DNA from: Mixta gaviniae
GTDB taxonomy: Bacteria > Pseudomonadota > Gammaproteobacteria > Enterobacterales > Enterobacteriaceae
Assembly (NCBI RefSeq): GCF_002953195.1
Contig: NZ_CP026377.1
Coordinates: 1,612,001-1,676,000 of the forward strand
Direction: 5' to 3'
DNA: 64,000 nt
Made by a program: the position numbers and the translations under genes. Positions 51,418-62,863 of this stretch are shown piece after piece (the first letter of the stretch is position 1; each line of letters begins with the position of its first letter). The notes under the pieces are model-generated. The model ran no database searches and had not been told where the DNA came from. It saw nothing but the letters and a program-made list of their open reading frames with translations.

Positions 51418-52105
51418 ACAAGTGATGCCAGTTAAGCTGGCACAGGCGCTGGCGAATCCGATTTTTCCCGCGCTGGACAGCCAGCTGCGTGCGGGCCGAC
51501 ATATTGGTATTGAAGAGCTGGATAACCACGCCTTCCTGATGGATTACCAGGAATATCTGGAAGAGTTTTACGCGCGTTACAACGTAGAGCTGGTGCGCGC
51601 GCCGGAAGGCTTTTTCTATCTGCGTCCGCGCTCCACCACGCTGATCCCGCGTTCGGTGCTGTCGGAGCTGGATATGCTGGTGGGTAAAATTCTCTGCTAT
51701 CTCTATCTCAGCCCGGAGCGCCTGGCCAATGAAGGCATCTTTTCCCAGCAGGAGCTGTATGACGAGCTGCTGAGCCTGGCGGATGAACACAAGCTGCTGA
51801 AGCTGGTGAACCAGCGCTCCACCGGCTCCGACCTCGATCGGCAGAAGCTGCATGAAAAAGTGCGCGCTTCGCTAAGCCGCCTGCGCCGTCTCGGCATGGT
51901 GTGGTTTATGGGCAACGACAGCAGCAAGTTTCGCATTATGGAATCGGTATTTCGCTTTGGCGCGGATGTGCGCAGCGGCGATGACCCGCGCGAGGCGCAG
52001 CTGCGCATGATCCGCGTCGGCGAAGCCATGACGCTGGAAGAGAGCGCGGAAGAACAGGACGCCCTGGCGCGCCAGACAGAAACGGCGGAGGATGAAGAGG
52101 AATGA
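51398..52105 (+). CDS. mukE: chromosome partition protein MukE
   Basis: A 235-residue KITE protein (E. coli 234) that binds MukF in the MukBEF complex. Blocks [25 protein letters not shown] and [29 protein letters not shown] (here given in part) are near identical to E. coli. The start MSSTNIEQ is preceded by AAGGTG within mukF; a start nine codons upstream is rejected. The acidic C-terminus varies. The stop overlaps mukB as ATGA. Confidence 0.97.
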   Translation: MSSTNIEQVMPVKLAQALANPIFPALDSQLRAGRHIGIEELDNHAFLMDYQEYLEEFYARYNVELVRAPEGFFYLRPRSTTLIPRSVLSELDMLVGKILCYLYLSPERLANEGIFSQQELYDELLSLADEHKLLKLVNQRSTGSDLDRQKLHEKVRASLSRLRRLGMVWFMGNDSSKFRIMESVFRFGADVRSGDDPREAQLRMIRVGEAMTLEESAEEQDALARQTETAEDEEE

Positions 52106-55100
52106 TTGAACGCGGTAAGTTTCGCTCGCTAACGCTGATTAACTGGAACGGTTTTTTTGCGCGCACTTTTGAGCTTGATAACCTGGTGACCACGCTTTCC
52201 GGCGGCAACGGCGCCGGCAAATCCACCACCATGGCGGCTTTTATTACAGCGATGATCCCCGATCTGACGCTGCTGCATTTCCGTAACACCACCGAAGCCG
52301 GCTCGACCAGCGGCTCGCGCGACAAAGGCCTGCACGGCAAGCTGCGTCCCGGCGTCTGCTATTCGGTTCTCGATGTGGTCAACTCGCGCCATCAACGCGT
52401 GATCGTTGGCGTACGGCTGCAGCAGGTAGCCGGACGCGATAAAAAAGTTGATATTCGTCCCTTCAGTATTCACGGCCTGCCGAGCGCGCAGCATCCTACC
52501 GAAGTGTTGACGGAGACGGTCGGTACGCGCCAGGCGCGCGTGCTGCCGCTGAATGAGCTGAAAGATCGCGTCGAGGCGATGGAAGGGGTGCAGTTTAAAC
52601 AGTACAACTCCATTATCGACTACCACAGCCTGATGTTCGAACTGGGTATCGTGGCGCGCCGTCTGCGTTCCGCCAGCGATCGCAGCAAATTCTACCGCCT
52701 GATCGAAGCCTCGCTTTACGGCGGCATCTCCAGCGCTATCACCCGCTCGTTGCGCGACTACCTGCTGCCGGAAAACAGCGGCGTGCGTAAAGCGTTCCAG
52801 GATATGGAAGCCGCGCTGCGTGAAAACCGCATGACGCTGGAGGCGATTCGCGTCACCCAGTCCGATCGCGATCTGTTCAAACATCTGATTTCCGAAGCCA
52901 CCAACTATGTCGCTTCGGACTACATGCGCCACGCTAACGAGCGCCGCATCCACCTGGACGGCGCGCTGGTGCTGCGCAACGATCTTTTCGCCAGCCGCAA
53001 GCAGCTGGCCGCCGAGCAGTATCGCCATGTCGAAATGGCGCGCGAGCTGGCTGAACACAGCGCCGCCGAAAGCGATCTCGAAACCGACTACCAGGCCGCC
53101 AGCGATCACCTTAACCTGGTACAGACGGCGGTGCGTCAGCAGGAGAAAATCGAGCGCTATGAAGCCGATCTTGATGAGTTGACCTACCGTCTGGAAGAGC
53201 AGAATGAAGTGGTGGCCGAAGCGCGCGAGGTGCAGGACGAAAGGGAAGCGCGCAGAGAAGCGGCCGAGCTGGAAGTCGATGAGCTGAAAAGCCAGCTGGC
53301 GGATTACCAGCAGGCGCTGGACGTGCAGCAAACGCGCGCGATTCAGTATCAGCAGGCGCTGGGTGCGCTGAAGCGCGCGCAGGAGATCTGCCGTCTGCCG
53401 GAGCTGAACATCGACAACGCCGAAGAGTGGCAGGAAACCTTCCAGGCACGCGAGCAGGAAGCGACGGAAACCCTGCTGCAGCTGGAGCAAAAAATGAGCG
53501 TGGCCGAGGCGGCGCACGGTCAGTTTGAACAGGCGTTCGAGCTGGTGTGCAAAATCGCCGGGCCAGTCAGCCGCAGCGAAGCCTGGCAAACCGGACGGGA
53601 ACTGCTGCGCGATGCTGCCAACCAGCGTCATCAGGCTGAACAGCTCGCTTCGCTGCGCATGCGTCTCTCCGAAATGGAACAGCGCCTGCGCGAGCAGTAT
53701 GAAGCGGAACGTCTGCTGAACGAGTTCTGCAAGCGTCAGGGCCAACAGTATGAGGCGCACGAGCTTGAAGCGCTGCAGCAGGAGCTGGAAGCGCGCATCG
53801 AGCAGCTGGGGCAGAGCGTCGCCGACGCGGGTGAACAGCGCATGATGATGCGCCAGGAGCTGGAGCAGGTGCGCGAGCGCATCAGCCAGCTGACCGCTCG
53901 CGCGCCGCACTGGCTGGCGGCGCAAGAGATCCTGACTCAGCTCAGCGAACAGACCGGACAGCCGCTGGAAAATAGCCAGCAGGTCACCGAATTCATGCAG
54001 CAGCTGCTGGAGCGCGAGCGCGAAACCACGGTTGAGCGCGACGAAGTGGCGGCGCGCAAACGTGAAACCGAACAGCAGATCGAACGCCTGAGCCAGCCTG
54101 GCGGCTCGGAAGATCCGCGCCTTAACGCGCTGGCCGAACGTTTCGGCGGCGTGCTGCTCTCTGAAATTTATGATGACGTCACCTTTGAAGACGCGCCTTA
54201 CTTCTCGGCGCTCTACGGTCCGTCGCGCCACGCTATCGTGGTGCCCGATCTATCGCTGGTGCGCGAGCAGCTGGACGGGCTGGAAGATTGCCCGGAAGAT
54301 CTCTACCTGATCGAGGGCGATCCGCAATCCTTCGACGACAGCGTGTTCAGCACCGAAGAGCTGGAAAGAGCGGTCGTGGTGAAAGTGGCGGAGCGCCAGT
54401 GGCGCTACTCCCGCTTCCCAAAAGTGCCGCTGTTCGGCCGCGCCGCGCGCGAGAAGCAGCTGGAGCTGCTGCATAACCAGCGCGAGCAGCTGGCGGAAAC
54501 TTACGCCACGCTTTCATTCGACGTGCAGAAAACCCAGCGTCTGCATCAATCCTTCAGCCGCTTTATCGGCAGCCATCTGGCGGTGGCGTTTGAAGAAGAT
54601 CCGGAAGCGCAAATTCGTCAGTTCAACGCGCGTCGCAGCGAAATCGAACGCGCGCTGAACGCCCATGAAAGCGAAAACCAGCAGCAGCGTCAGCAGTATG
54701 AGCAGGCGAAAGAGGGCGTGGCGCAGCTTAACCGCCTGCTGCCGCGCGTGAACCTGCTGCTTGACGAGACGCTGGCCGATCGCTGCGAAGAGCTGCGCGA
54801 GCTGTTAAGCGAGGCGCAGGAGGCGGCGCGCTTTATTCAGCAGCACGGCAATCACCTGTCGCGCCTTGAGCCATTGCTGAGTGTGCTGCAGAGCGATCCG
54901 CAGCAGCATGAGCAGCTGAAAGCGGATTATCAGCAGGCGCAGCAGGCGCAGCGCGAGGCGCGTCAACAGGCCTTCGCCATCACCGAAGTGGTGCAGCGTC
55001 GCGCCCATTTCGGCTACGCGGATTCGGCCGGTATGCTGACCGGCACCAGCGATCTCAACGAAAAACTGCGTCAGCGTCTGGAACATGCCGAGGCGGAGCG

Positions 55101-56580
55101 CGCGCGCGCGCGTGAGCAGCTGCGCGAACATCAGACGAAGCTGACCCAGTATTCGCAGGTGTTAGCCTCGCTGAAAAGCGCATACGACGCCAAGCGCGAC
55201 ATGCTCAAAGAGTTGCAGCAGGAGATGCTGGATATCGGCGTGCAGGCGGACGCCAGCGCCGAAGAGCGCGCGCGCATCCGTCGCGACGAGCTGCATAATG
55301 CGCTCAGCCATAACCGCTCGCGCCGCAATCAGCTGGAAAAACAGCTGACCTTCTGCGAAGCGGAAATGGATGGGCTGCAGAAAAAACTGCGTCGCCTGGA
55401 GCGCGATTACCATCTCAGCCGTGAACAGGTGGTCAGCGCCAAAGCGGGCTGGTGCGCGGTGATGCGAATGGTGAAAGATAACGGCGTCGAACGTCGTCTG
55501 CACCGACGTGAGCTGGCCTATCTCGGCGGCGATGAGCTGCGCTCGATGTCCGATAAAGCGCTGGGGGCGCTGCGTCTGGCGGTGGCCGATAATGAACATC
55601 TGCGTGACGTGCTGCGTCTTTCGGAAGATCCGAAGCGGCCGGAGCGCAAAATCCAGTTCTTTATCGCGGTTTACCAGCATCTGCGCGAGCGTATCCGCCA
55701 GGATATTATCCGTACCGACGATCCGGTAGAGGCGATTGAGCAGATGGAGATCGAGCTGAGCCGCCTGACCGAAGAGCTGACCGCGCGCGAAAAAATGCTG
55801 GCGATCAGCTCGCGCAGCGTCGCGAATATTATTCGCAAAACCATCCAGCGCGAGCAGAACCGTATCCGTCAACTGAACCAGGGGCTGCAAAGCGTCAGCT
55901 TCGGCCAGGTGCGCAGCGTGCGGCTGAATGTCAACGTGCGCGAAAGCCACGCCACGCTGCTGGATGTGCTGTCGGAACAGCATGAGCAGCATCAGGATCT
56001 GTTCAACAGCAATCGCCTGACCTTCTCGGAAGCGCTGGCGAAGCTGTGGCAGCGTCTGAATCCGCAGATTGATATGGGCCAGCGCACGGCGCAGACCATC
56101 GGCGAAGAGCTGCTGGATTACCGTAACTACCTGGAGATGGAAGTGGAGGTGAACCGCGGTTCGGACGGCTGGCTGCGTGCGGAGAGCGGGGCGCTCTCCA
56201 CCGGTGAGGCGATTGGTACCGGTATGTCGATTCTGGTCATGGTGGTGCAGAGCTGGGAAGAAGAGGCACGCCGCCTGCGCGGTAAAGACATTAGCCCTTG
56301 CCGCCTGCTGTTCCTTGATGAAGCGGCACGTCTTGACGCCAAATCTATCGCCACGCTGTTTGAGCTGTGTGAGCGGCTGGAGATGCAGCTGATTATCGCT
56401 GCGCCGGAAAACATCAGTCCGGAGAAAGGCACCACCTACAAACTGGTCCGTAAAGTCTTTAATAATACGGAGCATGTGCATGTGGTCGGGCTGCGCGGCT
56501 TCTCTGCCGATCCGGTGCCGGGCGCCGGTCTGTCGCAGGCGGAGCAGGGCCAGCGTGAGGATGAAAAAACGCAGGTTTGA
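52102..56580 (+). CDS. mukB: chromosome partition SMC-like ATPase MukB
   Basis: A 1492-residue SMC-type condensin (E. coli 1486). Walker A GGNGAGKS is at residues 34-41. Two long coiled coils (about residues 290-665 and 785-1115) flank a hinge near residue 670-780 ([18 protein letters not shown]) that also binds topoisomerase IV in E. coli. The C-terminal head has the signature region [15 protein letters not shown] and Walker [12 protein letters not shown]. It is last in cmoM-mukFEB and followed by a modest terminator. Confidence 0.98.
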   Translation: MIERGKFRSLTLINWNGFFARTFELDNLVTTLSGGNGAGKSTTMAAFITAMIPDLTLLHFRNTTEAGSTSGSRDKGLHGKLRPGVCYSVLDVVNSRHQRVIVGVRLQQVAGRDKKVDIRPFSIHGLPSAQHPTEVLTETVGTRQARVLPLNELKDRVEAMEGVQFKQYNSIIDYHSLMFELGIVARRLRSASDRSKFYRLIEASLYGGISSAITRSLRDYLLPENSGVRKAFQDMEAALRENRMTLEAIRVTQSDRDLFKHLISEATNYVASDYMRHANERRIHLDGALVLRNDLFASRKQLAAEQYRHVEMARELAEHSAAESDLETDYQAASDHLNLVQTAVRQQEKIERYEADLDELTYRLEEQNEVVAEAREVQDEREARREAAELEVDELKSQLADYQQALDVQQTRAIQYQQALGALKRAQEICRLPELNIDNAEEWQETFQAREQEATETLLQLEQKMSVAEAAHGQFEQAFELVCKIAGPVSRSEAWQTGRELLRDAANQRHQAEQLASLRMRLSEMEQRLREQYEAERLLNEFCKRQGQQYEAHELEALQQELEARIEQLGQSVADAGEQRMMMRQELEQVRERISQLTARAPHWLAAQEILTQLSEQTGQPLENSQQVTEFMQQLLERERETTVERDEVAARKRETEQQIERLSQPGGSEDPRLNALAERFGGVLLSEIYDDVTFEDAPYFSALYGPSRHAIVVPDLSLVREQLDGLEDCPEDLYLIEGDPQSFDDSVFSTEELERAVVVKVAERQWRYSRFPKVPLFGRAAREKQLELLHNQREQLAETYATLSFDVQKTQRLHQSFSRFIGSHLAVAFEEDPEAQIRQFNARRSEIERALNAHESENQQQRQQYEQAKEGVAQLNRLLPRVNLLLDETLADRCEELRELLSEAQEAARFIQQHGNHLSRLEPLLSVLQSDPQQHEQLKADYQQAQQAQREARQQAFAITEVVQRRAHFGYADSAGMLTGTSDLNEKLRQRLEHAEAERARAREQLREHQTKLTQYSQVLASLKSAYDAKRDMLKELQQEMLDIGVQADASAEERARIRRDELHNALSHNRSRRNQLEKQLTFCEAEMDGLQKKLRRLERDYHLSREQVVSAKAGWCAVMRMVKDNGVERRLHRRELAYLGGDELRSMSDKALGALRLAVADNEHLRDVLRLSEDPKRPERKIQFFIAVYQHLRERIRQDIIRTDDPVEAIEQMEIELSRLTEELTAREKMLAISSRSVANIIRKTIQREQNRIRQLNQGLQSVSFGQVRSVRLNVNVRESHATLLDVLSEQHEQHQDLFNSNRLTFSEALAKLWQRLNPQIDMGQRTAQTIGEELLDYRNYLEMEVEVNRGSDGWLRAESGALSTGEAIGTGMSILVMVVQSWEEEARRLRGKDISPCRLLFLDEAARLDAKSIATLFELCERLEMQLIIAAPENISPEKGTTYKLVRKVFNNTEHVHVVGLRGFSADPVPGAGLSQAEQGQREDEKTQV

Positions 56581-56615
56581 TGTAGTAAAAATGTTGCGTC
56601 ACGTTTAATCTAACC

Positions 56616-56655
56616 AACGGCATTTGCTCTCTGAGACAAATGCCGTTGTTCGTTT
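56616..56655 (+). terminator. mukB terminator (modest)
   Basis: AACGGCATTTG and CAAATGCCGTT form an 11-pair stem with a ten-base loop, followed by GTTCGTTTAT. The T tract is interrupted. Confidence 0.55.
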
Positions 56656-56726
56656 ATATACCTATTATAATAATTAACAGTCTTGACGGTTTGTTCACCG
56701 TCGATAAAAACAGGCAGGGGGCAAGG

Positions 56727-58538
56727 ATGTTGCTGGCAAAGAGTAACGCAGTAAAAAGAACAGCGCTGGCCTGGGCGGTCGCCATTAGCCTGCTACCGAT
56801 GTTGACGGCTCAGGCGGCAATTATCACCGCCGTACCGGGCCATATCGCAGGCGGCGCGATGAGCGCTGCCGACGCGCAACAAAAAATGCTGGCCGCATTG
56901 CCGCAGGGCGTTAAGCCATTTTATACCGGCACGCTGGCCTCCATTTATGCTGCACGCCATATGCAGCCGATCTGGCAGGACAGAGAGGCGGTGCAGCAGT
57001 TTCAGCAGCAGCTGGCGGAAGTGGCGCTTTCCGGCGTGCAGCCGCAGTTTACCCAGTGGGTGCAGCAGTTAACGCATCCTGATATTAATGGCCTGGCGCG
57101 CGATGTGATCCTGTCGGACGCCATGCTCGGCTATCTGCAGTTTGTCTCCAGCGTGCCTAAACAGGGCGAAGAGTGGCTGTACAGCCGGGTGCCTTACAAA
57201 ATGGCGCTGCCGGCAATGTCGGTAACCAATCAGTGGCTTTCCGCCGCCGATGCCGGGCATCTGGCGACTTTCGTGCATTCGCTGGCGCCGCAGCATCCGC
57301 AATACGCTCGCATGCATAAAGCGCTGAAAACGCTGCTGGCGGACAATCATCCCTGGCCACAGCTTAAAGACAAGCAGACGCTGCGTCCCGGCCAGGTTAG
57401 CGATGACGTGCCGGCGCTGAGAGAAATTCTGCAGCGCACCGGTATGTTCGCGCGCAGCGATACGCCTGCTCCCAACGATGATGCAACGCCGGCTGACGCC
57501 CGCGCCGTAAGTCAGAGCAGCCAGTCGGCAGCCGTTAGCCCATCGGCGGTAAATGTGGCCGACCTGCCTGCCGCGACGCCGGAAAACCCCGGTAACGTTG
57601 CGGCGTCCTCGCCGGCGGCCAATGGTGATAACGTCTACAGCCCTGAGCTGATCGAAGCGGTAAAACGTTTTCAACGCTGGCAGGGGCTGGAGCCGGACGG
57701 CTCCGTCGGCCCGCGCACGCGTGAGTGGCTAAACGTCTCGCCGCAGCTGCGCGCCGCGCTGCTGGCGTTAAACATCCAGCGCCTGCGTCTGCTGCCGGAC
57801 GATATGCGCAACGGCATCATGGTGAATATTCCTAACTATTCGCTGGTTTACTATGCCGACGGCAATAAAATCCTCTCGTCGCGGGTGATTGTCGGACGTC
57901 CGGATCGTAAAACGCCGTTGATGCGCAGCGCGCTGAATAACGTGGTACTGAACCCGCCGTGGAATGTGCCGACGACGCTGGTGCGCCAGGATATTATTCC
58001 CAAGGTGAAGCGTGACCCCAGCTATCTTTATAAGCATGGCTATACGCTGCTATCGGGCTGGAGCAATGACGCGGAGGTGATCGACCCCAGCATGATTGAC
58101 TGGAGTATGGTGTCGGCATCCAACTTCCCGTATCGGCTGCGCCAGGCACCGGGCGCCACTAACTCGCTGGGCCGCTTTAAATTTAATATGCCCAGTTCAG
58201 ACGCCATCTATCTGCACGATACGCCGAATCATGGCCTGTTCCAGAAGGATATTCGCGCGCTAAGTTCAGGCTGCGTGCGGGTAAACAAAGCCTCGGAGCT
58301 GGCTAATCTACTGCTGCAGGACGCCGGCTGGAATGATGTGCGCATCTCCAGCAGTCTGAAGCAGGGTGATACGCGCTATGTGCCTATTCGTCATCGCATT
58401 CCGGTCAACCTGTTCTACCTCACCGCCTGGGTTACTGATGACGGCGAGACACAGTTCCGAACAGATATTTACAATTACGATACCACCGCTCAGTCGGGGA
58501 CGCGCATTCTGGCGCAGGCGGGCCAGCTGTTGCTTTAA
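56727..58538 (+). CDS. ldtD: L,D-transpeptidase LdtD (YcbB)
   Basis: A 603-residue periplasmic L,D-transpeptidase (E. coli 615) that makes meso-DAP to meso-DAP 3-3 crosslinks and, in E. coli, gives beta-lactam bypass under stress. An N-terminal signal-like segment (residues 8-30) is followed by a scaffold domain, a peptidoglycan-binding motif ([19 protein letters not shown]) and a YkuD domain with the catalytic Cys516 in [11 protein letters not shown] and the upstream [18 protein letters not shown] lies before the chosen ATG; the frame to 56640 is rejected. A 70-residue Ala/Ser/Pro-rich insert (about 245-305) is less conserved. Confidence 0.95.
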   Translation: MLLAKSNAVKRTALAWAVAISLLPMLTAQAAIITAVPGHIAGGAMSAADAQQKMLAALPQGVKPFYTGTLASIYAARHMQPIWQDREAVQQFQQQLAEVALSGVQPQFTQWVQQLTHPDINGLARDVILSDAMLGYLQFVSSVPKQGEEWLYSRVPYKMALPAMSVTNQWLSAADAGHLATFVHSLAPQHPQYARMHKALKTLLADNHPWPQLKDKQTLRPGQVSDDVPALREILQRTGMFARSDTPAPNDDATPADARAVSQSSQSAAVSPSAVNVADLPAATPENPGNVAASSPAANGDNVYSPELIEAVKRFQRWQGLEPDGSVGPRTREWLNVSPQLRAALLALNIQRLRLLPDDMRNGIMVNIPNYSLVYYADGNKILSSRVIVGRPDRKTPLMRSALNNVVLNPPWNVPTTLVRQDIIPKVKRDPSYLYKHGYTLLSGWSNDAEVIDPSMIDWSMVSASNFPYRLRQAPGATNSLGRFKFNMPSSDAIYLHDTPNHGLFQKDIRALSSGCVRVNKASELANLLLQDAGWNDVRISSSLKQGDTRYVPIRHRIPVNLFYLTAWVTDDGETQFRTDIYNYDTTAQSGTRILAQAGQLLL

Positions 58539-58561
58539 TGGTTGATTTTTTGTTCTTTTAT

Positions 58562-58605
58562 CCGGCCCGCCTGCCCGATCAGGCGGCCGGCTCTTCACTC
58601 CCTTT
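58562..58605 (+). terminator. ldtD terminator (probable)
   Basis: CCGGCCCGCCTG pairs with CAGGCGGCCGG with one bulged C and a CCCGAT loop. A C/T-rich tail ending in TTTT follows. Confidence 0.55.
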
Positions 58606-58724
58606 TCCGTTTATCTTCACATTCCTGCCATTCGGTAGCTTGACGTTAACAAAAGTGGCGGTTATGGTGCGGGCTTGTGTACTTTTTGCACGCTTCGCTT
58701 TCTTTTTGTAGGTAAACGCATTTT

Positions 58725-59273
58725 ATGGCTAATATTGATTCCCAACGTCGTAAGCTGCTGGTTCTTGGTGGTGCGGCAGCAGGGCTTGCGCTGCTTCCTG
58801 GCTCAGCTCTTGCCTCAGTTTCGACCTCTCGCCCCCGCATCCTGATGCTTAACAACCTTCATACTGGCGAAACGCTGAAAACCGAGTTTTTTAACGGTAA
58901 AAGTTACGATAAAGATGAACTGGCACGGTTAAACCATTTTTTCCGCGACTATCGGGCAAATAAAATTAAAAGTATCGACCCGAAATTGTTCGATCAACTT
59001 TATCGCCTGCAGGCAATGCTGGAGACACGTAAGCCGGTTCAGCTGATTTCCGGCTACCGCTCGCTCTCCACCAATAATATGCTGCGTGAAAAAGGCAGTG
59101 GCGTCGCCAAACACAGTTATCACACGCTGGGTCAGGCGATGGATTTCCATATTGAAGGGATATCTCTGAGCAATGTGCGCAAAGCGGCGCTGAAAATGCG
59201 CGCCGGTGGTGTAGGATATTACCCCAGCAGTAACTTTGTGCATATTGATACCGGGCCGGTAAGGCACTGGTAA
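58725..59273 (+). CDS. mepK: murein endopeptidase MepK (YcbK)
   Basis: A 182-residue periplasmic metallo-peptidase, same length as E. coli MepK, which cleaves meso-DAP to meso-DAP (3-3) crosslinks and aids cell elongation. It has a twin-arginine signal with RRKLL at residues 8-12 and a hydrophobic core to residue 30. The M15-type zinc ligands are visible as His133 and Asp140 in SYHTLGQAMD and His173 in FVHIDTGP. It lies next to ldtD, which makes the very crosslinks it cuts. Confidence 0.96.
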   Translation: MANIDSQRRKLLVLGGAAAGLALLPGSALASVSTSRPRILMLNNLHTGETLKTEFFNGKSYDKDELARLNHFFRDYRANKIKSIDPKLFDQLYRLQAMLETRKPVQLISGYRSLSTNNMLREKGSGVAKHSYHTLGQAMDFHIEGISLSNVRKAALKMRAGGVGYYPSSNFVHIDTGPVRHW

Positions 59274-59319
59274 GTGAGAGCTATTCCGCAGCCGGGCTGG
59301 CTGCGGATAATGGAGCATT

Positions 59320-59949
59320 ATGGATTATCACATTATTCCCGTAACGGCGTTCGCGCAGAACTGTTCATTAATCTGGTGTGGCAAAACGCGCGAGGCGGCG
59401 CTGGTCGATCCGGGCGGCGATGCGCAGCTGATCAAACAGCAGGTGGCGGCGCAGAATGTGACGGTTAAAGCGGTACTGCTGACGCACGGCCATCTTGACC
59501 ACGTTGGCGCGGCGGCAGAGCTGGCGGCGCACTACAAGGTATCGATAGTGGGGCCGCATAAACTGGACGCTTTCTGGCTGGATGCTTTGCCGGTGCAGAG
59601 CCAGATGTTTGGACTGGCGGAATGTGCCCCGTTAACGCCCGATCGCTGGCTGGAGGAGGGGGAGACGGTAGAGGTCGGAGAGACCACGCTGGAAGTCTTA
59701 CACTGCCCCGGCCATACCCCCGGGCACATCGTCTTTTTTGATCGCGCGGGCCGCTTGCTGATCTCCGGCGATGTGATTTTTAGCGGCGGCGTAGGGCGCA
59801 CCGATTTCCCACAGGGCGACCATCAGGCACTGATAAAGGCGATTAAAACTAAACTGCTGCCGCTTGGCGATGATATTACCTTTATTCCTGGCCACGGGCC
59901 GATATCAACGCTGGGGCGTGAACGCATCAGTAATCCTTTCTTAAACTGA
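59320..59949 (+). CDS. gloC: hydroxyacylglutathione hydrolase GloC (YcbL)
   Basis: A 209-residue metallo-beta-lactamase-fold hydrolase (E. coli GloC 215), a type II glyoxalase acting on S-lactoylglutathione. The metal motif THGHLDHVG gives His56, His58, Asp60 and His61; later ligands are in [18 protein letters not shown] and FIPGHGPIS. The protein stops at NPFLN, a few residues short of E. coli. GGAG precedes the ATG. A symmetrical terminator separates it from aspC. Confidence 0.95.
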   Translation: MDYHIIPVTAFAQNCSLIWCGKTREAALVDPGGDAQLIKQQVAAQNVTVKAVLLTHGHLDHVGAAAELAAHYKVSIVGPHKLDAFWLDALPVQSQMFGLAECAPLTPDRWLEEGETVEVGETTLEVLHCPGHTPGHIVFFDRAGRLLISGDVIFSGGVGRTDFPQGDHQALIKAIKTKLLPLGDDITFIPGHGPISTLGRERISNPFLN

Positions 59950-59956
59950 CAGCGTC

Positions 59957-59985
59957 AAAAAAATGGGCCAGGCGGCCCATTTTTT
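59957..59985. terminator. two-way terminator between gloC and aspC
   Basis: AAAAAATGGGCC and GGCCCATTTTTT form a 12-pair stem with an AGGC loop and T runs on both strands. Confidence 0.9.
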
Positions 59986-60000
59986 ATTGCTGATAAAAAC

Positions 60001-61191
60001 TCAGAGTACTGCGACGATCGCTTCGCACAACGCCGCCATATTATCTGGCGTCATACCGGCCACGTTAACGCGCCCGGAATTAACCGCATACACGCCAAAC
60101 TCCTCACGCAGGCGAATCACCTGATCTTTATTCAGGCCGCTAAATGAAAACATGCCGTTCTGGCGAATAATAAAGCTGAAGTCGCGGTTCGCGCCTTTTT
60201 CTTGCAGCGTATTTACAAACAGCTGACGCATACGATGAATGCGCTGACGCATATCGGTCAGCTCCTGCTCCCAGATAGCGCGCAGCGTATCGTTGCCGAG
60301 AATGGTGGCAACGACGGCCGCGCCGTGAGCCGGCGGGTTAGAGTAGTTGGCGCGAATGGTGTACTTCACCTGGCTGAAAGCGGTATCGGCCACGCCATTA
60401 TCGGCAGCCACCAGCGTCAGGGCACCTACGCGCTCATTATAGAGACCGAAGTTTTTCGAGTAAGAACTGGCGGCGATCAGTTCGCTGTGGCTGGCCGCGA
60501 AGATACGCAGGCCTTCCGCATCCTCTTCCAGACCGCGCGCGAAGCCCTGATAGGCAAAGTCGAACAGCGGCAGCCAGCCGCTCGCTTTCGACAGCTCCGC
60601 CAGCTGTGCCCACTGCTCTGACGTTGGGTCGATACCGGTCGGGTTGTGGCAGCAGCCGTGGAACAGTACCACGTCGCCCGCTTTGGCGCCGCGCAGGCTG
60701 GCCAGCATGGCGTCGAAATCGAGCTGGTGGTTTTCAGCGTCATAATAGTGATATTCGCAGACCTCAAGGCCTGCCGCGCTGAACACATTTTTATGGTTGG
60801 GCCAGCTTGGGTTGCTGATCCAGATGCGTTTCGCTTCGGTTTGCGTCGCCAGGAAGTCAGCAGCGACACGCAGCGCGCCGGTGCCGCCTGGGGTTTGCGC
60901 GGTGCGGGCACGCTTTTCGCTAATGATCGCGCTATCCTGACCAAACAGCAGCGCCTGCGTACAGCGCGCGAAATCGGCCAGGCCATCAATGCTGAGATAA
61001 TTTTTAGTGGTTTCGTTTTCCAGCAGATACTGCTCGGCTTTTTTAACGCTGGTTAATACCGGCGTCTGGCCGGTTTCATCTTTATAAACGCCGATGCCAA
61101 GGTTTATTTTATTTGGGCGATCGTCAGCGCGGAAAAGATCGGCTAAGCCAAGAATAGGGTCGGCGGGTGCAGCACTAATATTTTCAAACAT
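60001..61191 (-). CDS. aspC: aspartate aminotransferase
   Basis: A 396-residue PLP enzyme, same length as E. coli AspC, interconverting aspartate and oxaloacetate with glutamate. The PLP lysine is in [15 protein letters not shown] near residue 246, and [11 protein letters not shown] carries the conserved Asn194 region. The substrate arginine near the C-terminus lies in [11 protein letters not shown]. It ends at the two-way terminator and is upstream-adjacent to ompF on the same strand, with the ompF terminator between them. Confidence 0.98.
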   Translation of the reverse strand: MFENISAAPADPILGLADLFRADDRPNKINLGIGVYKDETGQTPVLTSVKKAEQYLLENETTKNYLSIDGLADFARCTQALLFGQDSAIISEKRARTAQTPGGTGALRVAADFLATQTEAKRIWISNPSWPNHKNVFSAAGLEVCEYHYYDAENHQLDFDAMLASLRGAKAGDVVLFHGCCHNPTGIDPTSEQWAQLAELSKASGWLPLFDFAYQGFARGLEEDAEGLRIFAASHSELIAASSYSKNFGLYNERVGALTLVAADNGVADTAFSQVKYTIRANYSNPPAHGAAVVATILGNDTLRAIWEQELTDMRQRIHRMRQLFVNTLQEKGANRDFSFIIRQNGMFSFSGLNKDQVIRLREEFGVYAVNSGRVNVAGMTPDNMAALCEAIVAVL

Positions 61192-61312
61192 ATGAGAGGT
61201 CCGTAAGCTTCAAGAAAAGCGAATGAAGCCTCAGGTTAACGCCAGAATGTTTAAATGCCAACCGTTTGCGAGAAAAAGAGCGCGCGAAATATAACGTTGA
61301 AAATAAGGAAAC

Positions 61313-61339
61313 AAAAACGGGGCCAGAGGCCCCGTTTTT
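61313..61339 (-). terminator. ompF terminator
   Basis: AAAAACGGGGCC and GGCCCCGTTTTT form a 12-pair stem with a three-base AGA loop and T runs both ways. It lies 39 bases after the ompF stop. Confidence 0.9.
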
Positions 61340-61378
61340 CACGTTGATACAGAGTATACCCTCTGCATTAACACGCTC

Positions 61379-62563
61379 TTAGAACTGGTAAACCAGGCCC
61401 AGTGCTACGGTGTCGCCAGAGTTCACGCCCAGGCGGTTGTCGTCATCAATCTGGTTGATGATGTAGTCAACGTAGGTAGACATGTTTTTGTTGAAGTAGT
61501 AGGTGGCGCCCACTTCGAAATATTTAACCAGGTCAACGTCGCCGATGCCTTCAACATCTTTCGCTTTAGACTGCACGTAGGCGATAGACGGACGCAGACC
61601 GAAGTCGAACTGATACTGTGCAACCAGTTCGATGTTCTGTGCTTTGTTTACGAAGCCAGACGTGGATGCGTTTTCGTACGTCACGCCGTTAGTGGCAACA
61701 AAGGTACCAGCGCGAGAGTAGGAGAACGGCGTAGCGTTACGGGTTTCGCCATACATCGCCGCCAGGTAGAGGTTGTTGGCGTCATATTTGATGGCAGTTG
61801 CCCAGGACTCAGCGCGCTCACCTGCGCCTTCGCCGGTAGTATCGGTACGGTCGCCCAGGCCAGCCGCGTTGTCAGTGTAGGTAGTACGTGCGCCGGCAGA
61901 TTGTAAATTCGTACGGTCGCTGTTGCTGTAGCCTGCAGCGAAACCGACGCCAATTGGCGTTTCGTAGCTGGTAGACAGGCCCCAGCCGTCGCCGTTGGCG
62001 CGACGGGTGTCGGTACGTTCGTTTTTGCCCTGATACTGAACCGCGAAGTTCCAGCCATCCACCAGGCCAAAGAAGTTAGTGTTACGGTAGGTCAGCAGAC
62101 CGGTGCTGCGGCCGTTCATAAAGTTATCGGAGTAACCGGAATCACCGCCGAATTCAGGCAGCATATCGGTCCAGCCGATAGCGTCATACACGACGCCGTA
62201 GTTACGGCCGTAATCGATGGAGCCGAAGTCGCCGAATTTCAGACCGGCAAAGCCCAGACGGGTTTTGTTGCCGTTCTGCGCGTCGCTGCTGCCTTCAGAG
62301 TTGTTAGCCTGAACGTTATATTCCCACTGGCCGTAACCGGTCAGTTGATCATTGATCTGGGTTTCGCCTTTAAAGCCGAAACGAACATAGGTCTGGTCGC
62401 CGTCGCTGGCGTAACCGTCATCATCAGAGAAGTAATGCAGACCGACAGCTTTACCATACAGATCCAGCTTATTGCCGTTTTTATTATAGATTTCCGCTGC
62501 ATTTGCTGCTCCGGCAGCTAACAGAGCAGGAATAACCACTGCCAGAATGTTGCGCTTCATCAT
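61379..62563 (-). CDS. ompF: outer membrane porin OmpF
   Basis: A 394-residue trimeric general porin. A 22-residue signal peptide ends ANA before [16 protein letters not shown]. The constriction loop 3 motif [13 protein letters not shown] is present, and the protein ends with the barrel signal VALGLVYQF. The double start MMKRNILAV and the position between asnS and aspC point to OmpF rather than OmpC or PhoE. Surface loops are longer and differ from E. coli (362 residues), notably around residues 220-250 and 285-300. The leader is highly conserved with E. coli, including the MicF target region and an OmpR box. Confidence 0.95.
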   Translation of the reverse strand: MMKRNILAVVIPALLAAGAANAAEIYNKNGNKLDLYGKAVGLHYFSDDDGYASDGDQTYVRFGFKGETQINDQLTGYGQWEYNVQANNSEGSSDAQNGNKTRLGFAGLKFGDFGSIDYGRNYGVVYDAIGWTDMLPEFGGDSGYSDNFMNGRSTGLLTYRNTNFFGLVDGWNFAVQYQGKNERTDTRRANGDGWGLSTSYETPIGVGFAAGYSNSDRTNLQSAGARTTYTDNAAGLGDRTDTTGEGAGERAESWATAIKYDANNLYLAAMYGETRNATPFSYSRAGTFVATNGVTYENASTSGFVNKAQNIELVAQYQFDFGLRPSIAYVQSKAKDVEGIGDVDLVKYFEVGATYYFNKNMSTYVDYIINQIDDDNRLGVNSGDTVALGLVYQF

Positions 62564-62736
62564 TTTTTATTACCCTCATTGGAGTTATTTGGACACCTGC
62601 CACTGCCGTCAAGAATTCTTTACAAATGCCTGATCAGAGTTTGGTGTCTTCCTGTGTCTGCTGGCATCTTTCCATTCGCCGGCAGGTAATTCTACTCCGA
62701 AAATGCTACTAAACTCTAATAGTAGTTTCAATAGGA

Positions 62737-62760
62737 AAATATGTATTACAAAATGTAAAA
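62737..62760 (-). promoter_or_regulatory. OmpR-binding site of ompF (F1-like)
   Basis: The minus strand reads TTTTACATTTTG then TAATACATATTT, very close to the E. coli F1 box (TTTACTTTTGGTTACATATT). It lies about 175 bases before the ompF start. Further weaker AT-rich repeats upstream may be F2 and F3. Confidence 0.65.
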
Positions 62761-62810
62761 ACAGGGGAACTTTGTGAGATATCTCAAAATTTACAAAAAT
62801 AAAAAAAGGC

Positions 62811-62837
62811 TGACAGAGTCAGCCTTTGTATATATAT
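62811..62837 (-). terminator. asnS terminator
   Basis: On the minus strand AAAGGCTGAC pairs with GTCAGCCTTT around a three-base loop and runs into seven T residues. Confidence 0.85.
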
Positions 62838-62863
62838 GAATTTCTTATATTTAATGCCAGATT

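Larger units (their letters stand above)
62564..62863 (-). promoter_or_regulatory. ompF leader and promoter region
   Basis: 300 bases between ompF and asnS. The 100 bases before ompF resemble the E. coli ompF leader, including GAATGGAAAGATGCC, GACACCAAACTCT and GACGGCAGTGGCAGGTGTC, and the MicF-complementary segment GAGGGTAATAA just before the ATG. Upstream is an AT-rich OmpR region. The asnS terminator closes the interval. Confidence 0.75.

Noticed and set aside
52129..54231. Minus-strand open frame of 700 codons inside mukB
   Set aside because: A shadow of the mukB coiled-coil coding sequence; low complexity and no start signals.
55162..56481. Minus-strand open frame of 439 codons inside mukB
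   Set aside because: Again antisense to well-conserved MukB head and coiled-coil coding sequence.
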